Shown piece after piece: positions 53,397 through 58,259 of a stretch of DNA of 58,259 nt (position 1 is the stretch's first letter; the number at the start of each line of letters is the position of its first letter). Made by a program: the position numbers and the translations under genes. The notes under the pieces are model-generated. The model saw only the letters and a program-made list of their open reading frames with translations, made no database searches and was not told the DNA's origin. The stretch covers positions 1 through 58,259 of the forward strand of contig JAPLUI010000545.1 of the NCBI GenBank assembly GCA_026397725.1, read 5' to 3'. This DNA comes from Verrucomicrobiota bacterium (GTDB taxonomy: Bacteria > Verrucomicrobiota > Verrucomicrobiia > Verrucomicrobiales > Akkermansiaceae).

Positions 53397-53804
53397 ATGA
53401 ATACAACCAGACTCATCCTCACCGCCACGCTTGGCCTCGCGATCACCGGCACCCTGGCCGCTCAGGATCAGAACCCGAACGCACCCAAACACCCGTTCCT
53501 CAGGGGCATGATGTTCGCACACCTGCTCCACAAAGCCGACACCGATGGCGACCGCCGCCTCAGTGAAGCCGAACGGGCCGCCGCCAAGGCGAAGTTCCAA
53601 GAGCAGCGCAAGGAGTTCGTCGCCAAGCACGACCAAGACGGCGACGGCACGCTCAACGACGCCGAACGGGCCGCCGCCAGGGAACAAATCAAAGCCCGCC
53701 TGATGGAAGCGAAAAACAAATTCGACACCGACGGCGACGGCAAGCTCAACGAAGCGGAACGCAAAGCCGCCCGCGAAGCGTTTCAAAACCGCCAGGGCAA
53801 ATAG
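53397..53804 (+). CDS. Secreted EF-hand protein
   Basis: A 135-residue exported protein with a signal peptide (LILTATLGLAITGTLAAQ). Three EF-hand calcium loops follow: DTDGDRRLSEAE, DQDGDGTLNDAE and DTDGDGKLNEAE, at about residues 48, 79 and 110, each beginning a loop with correct Asp positions and a Glu at the end. Helices between the loops are Ala/Glu/Arg-rich. Such calmodulin-like proteins are frequent in Verrucomicrobiota and Planctomycetota; a role in extracellular or periplasmic calcium binding is likely. A strong terminator follows. Confidence 0.9.
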   Translation: MNTTRLILTATLGLAITGTLAAQDQNPNAPKHPFLRGMMFAHLLHKADTDGDRRLSEAERAAAKAKFQEQRKEFVAKHDQDGDGTLNDAERAAAREQIKARLMEAKNKFDTDGDGKLNEAERKAAREAFQNRQGK

Positions 53805-53840
53805 CATTCCGATCTCACAGAAGGCATTCTCGATCCCGCT

Positions 53841-53877
53841 CCGCCCGTCGGCCTGCCGACGGGCGGTGGTGTTTTTT
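53841..53877 (+). terminator. Rho-independent terminator after the EF-hand gene
   Basis: CCGCCCGTCGG at 53841-53851 pairs perfectly with CCGACGGGCGG at 53856-53866 across a four-base loop; a T6 run follows at 53872-53877. Confidence 0.88.
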
Positions 53878-53880
53878 GCG

Positions 53881-54258
53881 ATTGCGGCATCTGCTCCCCC
53901 CAAATGACTCCGGCATGGTTGCCGTGCGTTGCCCGTTCGGAAGCGCCTGCGGCCGGGGACGCCGGACACCAGCTCAGCGAGGGGCCGCTGACACGCCAGG
54001 CTGGGGCTTCGCGCTCCCGACAACGGGGACCGCAACTACCCTAACGTCCAGCGGTTTCCTCCCGCGTGATGCCCCCGGACCTCCCTGAACATTCCGCAGA
54101 CGTGGCGGTCTGGGTTTCGGGTCGCGACGAGGGCGCGGCGAGGCGTTTGATGGGTCAGAACTCAGCGTCCGACCTCAAAAGAGCCGATAAGTGGAGCAAG
54201 TTGGATTCCCTGAAGGGCGGACGGGCGGGACGCAGGTTGCGGGTCAGGTTGAGGACGG
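53881..54258. other. Gene-poor stretch before the transposase remnants
   Basis: Nothing recognisable is encoded. It may include the lost outer end of the next element. Confidence 0.4.
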
Positions 54259-55135
54259 TTAGACATCGGAGTCGTCGGAGAGCTGGACCTTGATCCGGCT
54301 CTTCTCGGTTAGGCGCAACCGCACCTGGCGGCCGCTGCCGTCGGGCAGCGGAGGAGCGCCGGCATTGATGGCGCCGAGCACCTCGCCGAAGATGCGGCGC
54401 GTTTTGGGCGCCAGGTGCATGGGTGCCAGCAGGTGCACTTCCATGCCCGCCGCGCCGTGGCGCAGGACGCCGTCACAACGGGTCAGTTCGCGGAATTGCG
54501 CGTGGTCGTCGCGGTAGTTGTCATAGAGTTTTTTGAACGGCGCGAGCGCTTGGCAAAAAAGGTTCCTGGCACAGATCTTGATGGCGTCCATGAGGGTTTT
54601 GTTGGTGGTGTCCATCCGCACCATCTGCTGTTCGATGAGTTGTTCCTTGCGCGACACTTCTTTGTCCAGCGCCGCTTTTTCCGCTTCGATCCGGTCGAGG
54701 TCTAGCTGCAGTGCCTCGAGTTGCTCCCGGCGTGCCCGGGTGTAGCGCTCGCTGCGCCGGCTGGCTTGGCGCAGGGCTTTGAGCCGCTTGGAGGGGCCGG
54801 GTGGCGGTGGCGGCGGGGCGGTTGGTCCGGCCGGCTCGGGGCCGGCTTCGAGCTTGGCGATTTCCTGCCGGCGGGCGGCCTCCTGCCGCCGGGCGGTGTC
54901 TTCCGCCAGCAGCAGGCGGGCCTTGCGCCGGGTGACCGCCTTGCCCTCCTTGGTTTTTTGAACGAAGAGTTCGTTGGGGACCTGGCGGTCCTCGAGGCTG
55001 CCGCGCAGGTCGGCGTAGTCGATGCTTTTATAGCTGGTGATCTGTTTCATGCCCATGTGTTTGTCGATGTATTTGAAGTCGTTCTCCTGGATCCAGCGGT
55101 TGAAAATGAGCCAGACGATTTCCAGCGCCGGAGCC
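54259..55135 (-). pseudogene. Truncated transposase-like fragment (C-terminal part)
   Basis: From about 55135 the frame reads WLIFNRWIQENDFKYIDKHM, a segment found in the C-terminal catalytic lobe of large DDE-type transposases; then a long charged coiled-coil-like region with a Pro-rich tract (PPPPPPPGP) and a tail ending KVQLSDDSDV follow. The catalytic Asp residues and the N-terminus are missing; they would have lain where the IS1634 fragment now begins. The exact family is uncertain. Confidence 0.65.
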
Positions 55136-56560
55136 GTCGCCGTCCTCCAGGGGCTGGCCGGGGAATTGGGCATCACCGCCGCCCTGGGCGAGGACCGGCA
55201 GGGCAAGCTCGCGCTCTGGCAGGTCATCGCCAGGGCCATCGATCAAGGCTCGCGCCTGAGCGCCGTACGGCTGGCCTCCTCCCATGCCTGTTGCGACCTG
55301 CTCGGTCTGGACGCTTTCAACGAGGATCATCTGTATGCCAATCTGGCCTGGCTGAGCGAACACCAGGCGGACATCGAGTTGCGGCTCTTCGAACAAACCC
55401 ACCCCGCCGGCAAGCCCCCGCTCTTTCTTTACGACGTGACGAGCAGTTACCTCGAAGGCCAACACAACGCATTCGGCTGCTTCGGTTACAACCGCGATGG
55501 CAAGCGCGGCAAAAAGCAAATCGTCATCGGTCTGCTCTGCGATGGGGAGGGCGTGCCGCTGGCCATCGAGGTCTTCGCCGGCAACACCCTCGACCCGAAG
55601 ACCATGACCTCCCAAATTCAAAAGGTCGCCACGCGCTTCGGCGGCGGCGCGGTTACCTTCGTCGGCGACCGGGGCATGCTCCAGGATACCCAGATCGCCG
55701 AACTCGTCAAACAGGGATTTCACTACATCACGGCCATCACCAAGCCGCAGATCGAGTCGCTGCTCAAAACGGGGGTCTTCCAGATGGAGCTGTTCGACCA
55801 ATCCCTGGCCGAGGTTTGCGAGCCGGATACGCGCTATGTCCTGCGGCGCAATCCCATCCGCGCCGAGGAAACGCAGGCCACCCGCCAGAGCAAGTTGGAC
55901 TCGCTGGCCAGGCGGGCGGAGCAGGCCAACCAATATCTAACGGAACATCCGCGGGCCAGGGTCGCCACCGCCATCAAATCCCTGCAACAACAACTCGCCA
56001 AACTCAAACTCGCGTCATGGGTGTCCATCGGCCAAACCGAAGGGCGGCGGGCAGTCGAACTGCGCGTGGATGAGGAGGAGCGCGGCGAGGAGTCGAAACT
56101 CGACGGCTGCTACGCGCTCAAGACCGATCTGACCACCGCGCAGGCCGACAAGGAAACGGTGCATTCCCGCTACAAGGATCTCGCTCTGGTGGAGCAGGCC
56201 TTCCGCATCTCCAAAACCGTGGAACTCGAGATGCGCCCCATCCACGTGCGCTGCGAGGCCAGCACACGGGGTCACGCGCTGGTGGTGATGCTGGCCTATA
56301 TCCTGGTGCGGGAGTTGGCGCGCCGGTGGATCGACCTGGATCTGACCGTCGAAGAAGGCATCAACCAGCTCGCCACACTCTGCGTGACGGAAATCATCAG
56401 TGACGGGAAAGCGCGCTGCGGCACCCTGCCGAAGCCGCGCCCGGACGTGGCTGAACTCATCGCCCGATCCGGCATCCAGATGCCTGCGGTCATCCGCAGC
56501 CGCGGAGTTAAAGTAGCCACCAAGAAAAAGTTGCCTCCAAGACGCGTAAAACGTTCTTAA
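55128..56560 (+). pseudogene. IS1634-type transposase lacking its N-terminus
   Basis: About 475 codons of an IS1634 (IS4-superfamily) transposase begin abruptly at AVAVLQGLAGELGI. Catalytic motifs remain: Asp in YDVTSSYLEG, Asp in TFVGDRGML and the Glu-bearing LVEQAFRISKTVELEMRPIHVR. The usual first ~80 residues are missing, as sequence upstream belongs to another element on the opposite strand. It ends in a basic tail. It is probably inactive unless an internal start is used; no terminal repeats were found. Confidence 0.8.
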
Positions 56561-56584
56561 AGAACGACTTGCGCTTGCAAAGCC

Positions 56585-57547
56585 ATGCGCCGAAAAAGGG
56601 AACATCCGTTCAAACCGGATAGATGGACGCCGGAATTACTGGCCAGACTCGGTAAGGAGCCCGATAGCAGCCTCGCCCGGAGCATGGGGGTGGGGCAATC
56701 GACGGTTCAGGCAAAGCGAACTGGACTCGGCATTCCTGGATCTTCGTCACAATGGCCACCCGAGGCGCTGGCCCGACTTGGCAAGGAACCCGATGGCAGC
56801 CTCGCCCGGAGCATGGGGGTGAGCAGGCAGGTCGTGAATGCAATGCGGCACTGGCTGGGAATCCCGATCTTCTCGCCCGTGAAGTGGACGCCCAAGCGGC
56901 TGGTCCGGCTCGGCAAAGAGCCCGACGGGGAGATTGCGAAATCACTCGGAGTTGACCGCGGGTTCGTGACCGCGAAGCGCCGTGAACTCGGCATCCCGGG
57001 TTTCACAGCGCTGATGTGGACGCCCGAACTGCTCGGAAGGCTTGGCCGGGAGCCTGATGCATGGATCGCCAAAAGCGTTGGGTCTGACAAATGGACCGTC
57101 AGTGCAAAGCGAAGAGAACTGGGAATTGCCAAATTCGAGCCCGTGAAATGGACACCCGAGTTGCTGGCCCGGCTCGGCAAGGAACCGGACAGCCGTCTCG
57201 CCAGGAGCATGGGCGTGGCTCCTTCGACGGTTTGCGCTAAGCGTAACGAACTGGGCATTCCCAAGTTCTCACCTGAGAAATGGACGCCCGAGTGGCTGGC
57301 CCGGCTTGGCAAGGAGCCCGATGTCGTTATTGCCAGGAGTATGGGAGTGGGCACCAAGACAGTGAGCAAGAAGCGGCGTAAACTTGGGATCCGAATATTC
57401 ACACCGGATAGGTGGACGCCGGAACTCGTCGCTAGGCTCGGTAAGGAGCCGGACAGCAGCATGGCGCGGAGCATGGGGGTGGCCCAATCGACGGTCTGCG
57501 TTAAACGGAACGAACTCGGAATCCCGAGATTCACGCCGGGAAAATGA
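56585..57547 (+). CDS. Tandem HTH-like repeat protein (seven 44-residue units)
   Basis: A 320-residue protein made almost only of seven tandem units of 44 residues (the second has 43): residues 9-52, 53-95, 96-139, 140-183, 184-227, 228-271 and 272-315, then FTPGK. Each unit follows F-x-P-x-K/R-W-T-P-E-L-L-A-R-L-G-K-E-P-D, then x-x-(L/I)-A-(R/K)-S-(M/L)-G-V and x-x-x-T/V-V-x-x-K-R-x-x-L-G-I-P. The helix-turn-helix pattern A-x-S-x-G-V-x-x-x-x-V resembles small HTH motifs. The scaffold is strongly conserved, while residues 20-21 and 29-31 of the unit differ between repeats. It lacks any other domain. It begins 24 bases after the IS1634 fragment. Modular DNA binding is my inference. Confidence 0.85.
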   Translation: MRRKREHPFKPDRWTPELLARLGKEPDSSLARSMGVGQSTVQAKRTGLGIPGSSSQWPPEALARLGKEPDGSLARSMGVSRQVVNAMRHWLGIPIFSPVKWTPKRLVRLGKEPDGEIAKSLGVDRGFVTAKRRELGIPGFTALMWTPELLGRLGREPDAWIAKSVGSDKWTVSAKRRELGIAKFEPVKWTPELLARLGKEPDSRLARSMGVAPSTVCAKRNELGIPKFSPEKWTPEWLARLGKEPDVVIARSMGVGTKTVSKKRRKLGIRIFTPDRWTPELVARLGKEPDSSMARSMGVAQSTVCVKRNELGIPRFTPGK

Positions 57548-58127
57548 GCGTCCAAGCGTCCTGTTCTGCCCCCGAATCGCCATCACCCGCCGGATCGCGG
57601 AAGGAGTAGGGCCACGTCAGGGCGGCAATGGCGGATTTGGAGAGGTGGCTGGCGGCCTGGCTGCCAGAAGATTGCTTTTGGGGTGAGGCCCCTGGACGAG
57701 CCGGTGCCGGACCGGATAGGAAAAAAGGGGGCACCTCAGAACGTGGGGAAGGCTGCGGGGAGACCGCCGAGCCCTACCCACGCCAGCGTCACCACCTCAG
57801 GAGCCCGCCTTCGGTAATCGCCGGGTCTCCCCGGTCACCTCTCCTGACTTTCCCCTGCGAGCATCTCGGATATGAAAAACCTCTAAATTCACCAAAAAGC
57901 CTTCAAATTCATGAGAAGACTTTCAAATTCACCAAAAAAAAATCAATTTCACCAAAAATATGTCTTGCCAGCCTCGGCCATTTTGGCTAAAAAGTGCTGC
58001 GCGAAGAAATAATCCGTTTCCATGGCAAGAAATTCCAGCCTTCTACCGTAGCCTCATACCCGACCGCCAACGGTCAAGTTCAACCGCAATCCCTCCGATG
58101 AAACTCCGCCCCCTTTGCCCATGCGCG
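57548..58127. other. Gene-poor stretch with iteron-like repeats
   Basis: A 120-codon plus frame (57628-57990) exists but shows no motif and runs into the AT-rich repeat, so I do not call it. 57881-57960 is listed separately. Other parts show nothing. Confidence 0.45.
57881..57960. repeat. Four 20-bp iteron-like direct repeats
   Basis: Four head-to-tail units of exactly 20 bases, at 57881, 57901, 57921 and 57941, with shared core TCAAATTCACCAAAAA (variants CTAAATTCACC, TCAAATTCATGAG, TCAATTTCACC). It is AT-rich in a GC-rich setting. The 20-base period equals about two helical turns, so bound proteins would lie on one DNA face. There are no unique spacers, so it is not a CRISPR. Confidence 0.75.
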
Positions 58128-58259
58128 TCAAGTTAAGGGCTTATTCCCTTTAACCACGGGCTTTTTCGGCTTCACGCGGCGGAGAACGAACGTGTTCCGG
58201 TCTTCCACCAGCCATTCCATCTCCTCTCCCTTCTCGATCTGCGCCGCCTCCGCCAAGGC
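58128..58259 (-). CDS. AbrB/MazE-like protein, partial (C-terminal end)
   Basis: The C-terminal 43 residues of a gene that begins outside the window. It reads ALAEAAQIEKGEEMEWLVED and continues RNTFVLRRVKPKKP before the stop at 58128-58130. The A-x-x-x-x-I-x-K-G-x-x-x-E-W pattern resembles the second half of AbrB/SpoVT or MazE-type swapped-hairpin DNA-binding domains, found in antitoxins. The rest of the protein must be seen to judge. Confidence 0.55.
   Translation of the reverse strand, partial: ALAEAAQIEKGEEMEWLVEDRNTFVLRRVKPKKPVVKGNKPLT

Noticed and set aside
56609..57532. 132-bp DNA repeats taken as a CRISPR or satellite
   Set aside because: The period is a multiple of three, the frame is open throughout and the protein repeat is conserved, so it is a coding repeat.
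57881..57960. Possible CRISPR array
   Set aside because: Units are contiguous without unique spacers and there are no cas genes.
57628..57990. 120-codon plus-strand ORF
   Set aside because: It has no motif, odd composition, and runs through the AT-rich 20-bp repeat array.
1..58259. tRNA or rRNA genes
   Set aside because: I looked for T-loop GGTTCGAATC-like sequences and rRNA segments on both strands and found none that form a plausible gene.

Overview
The window is a GC-rich bacterial chromosome segment that most resembles a member of the Verrucomicrobiota. The pointers are a bifunctional acyl-ACP synthetase-like protein, a secreted GDSL hydrolase behind a beta-rich N-terminal region, C30-type carotenoid genes with CrtO/CrtQ homologues, small tandem HTH motifs, and abundant short intergenic repeats. 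The phylum call is an inference from gene content; no rRNA or tRNA gene was seen to confirm it.

Layout. 0.2-20 kb is mostly housekeeping: an M29 aminopeptidase, trpA, an AMP-binding acyl ligase, tilS, an SDR plus an ABC-2 export pair, a lipoprotein and a trypsin-like protease, mutY, a collapsed metallophosphoesterase, and three different phosphohexomutases with deoB. An intact IS4-family element (19461-20924, with target duplication) sits in an interspersed repeat upstream of pgm.

21.5-34 kb is an accessory region whose first part looks less GC-rich than its surroundings. It holds a compact four-gene cassette (21802-30335): a 1,395-residue triple-GAF protein with a GHKL ATPase and an odd H-box, an unrecognised 264-residue protein, a 950-residue protein joining a receiver-like domain to an aminoglycoside-phosphotransferase-like kinase, and a histidine-phosphatase-fold protein whose catalytic His is Cys. 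A decayed piece of a second GAF gene lies just upstream. A convergent RloA/RloB pair of the AbiL abortive-infection type follows, then a palindromic element and a broken IS256-type transposase. This is the best candidate for an undescribed system.

34-53 kb holds a secreted SGNH hydrolase, a carotenoid desaturase, a minus-strand membrane operon (HPF-like, site-2-protease remnant, cardiolipin synthase, TerC, CorC, one-domain voltage-gated channel), a LysR/NhaR-type regulator, and a tightly overlapping operon for C30 carotenoid tailoring (TPR protein, desaturase/oxidase, CrtQ-like, CrtO-like, SDR, SRPBCC) with a divergent aldehyde dehydrogenase. A rearranged partial copy of the membrane operon lies at 51.1-51.9 kb, followed by sbtA-sbtB for bicarbonate uptake and an EF-hand protein.

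54-58.3 kb is a transposon graveyard (two truncated transposases abutting) followed by a protein made of seven 44-residue HTH-like repeats that vary mainly in the putative recognition helix, then a four-unit 20-bp iteron-like array and the end of an AbrB-like gene. Several genes here (metallophosphoesterase, site-2 protease, channel/TerC copy) have lost central coding segments with the reading frame kept.
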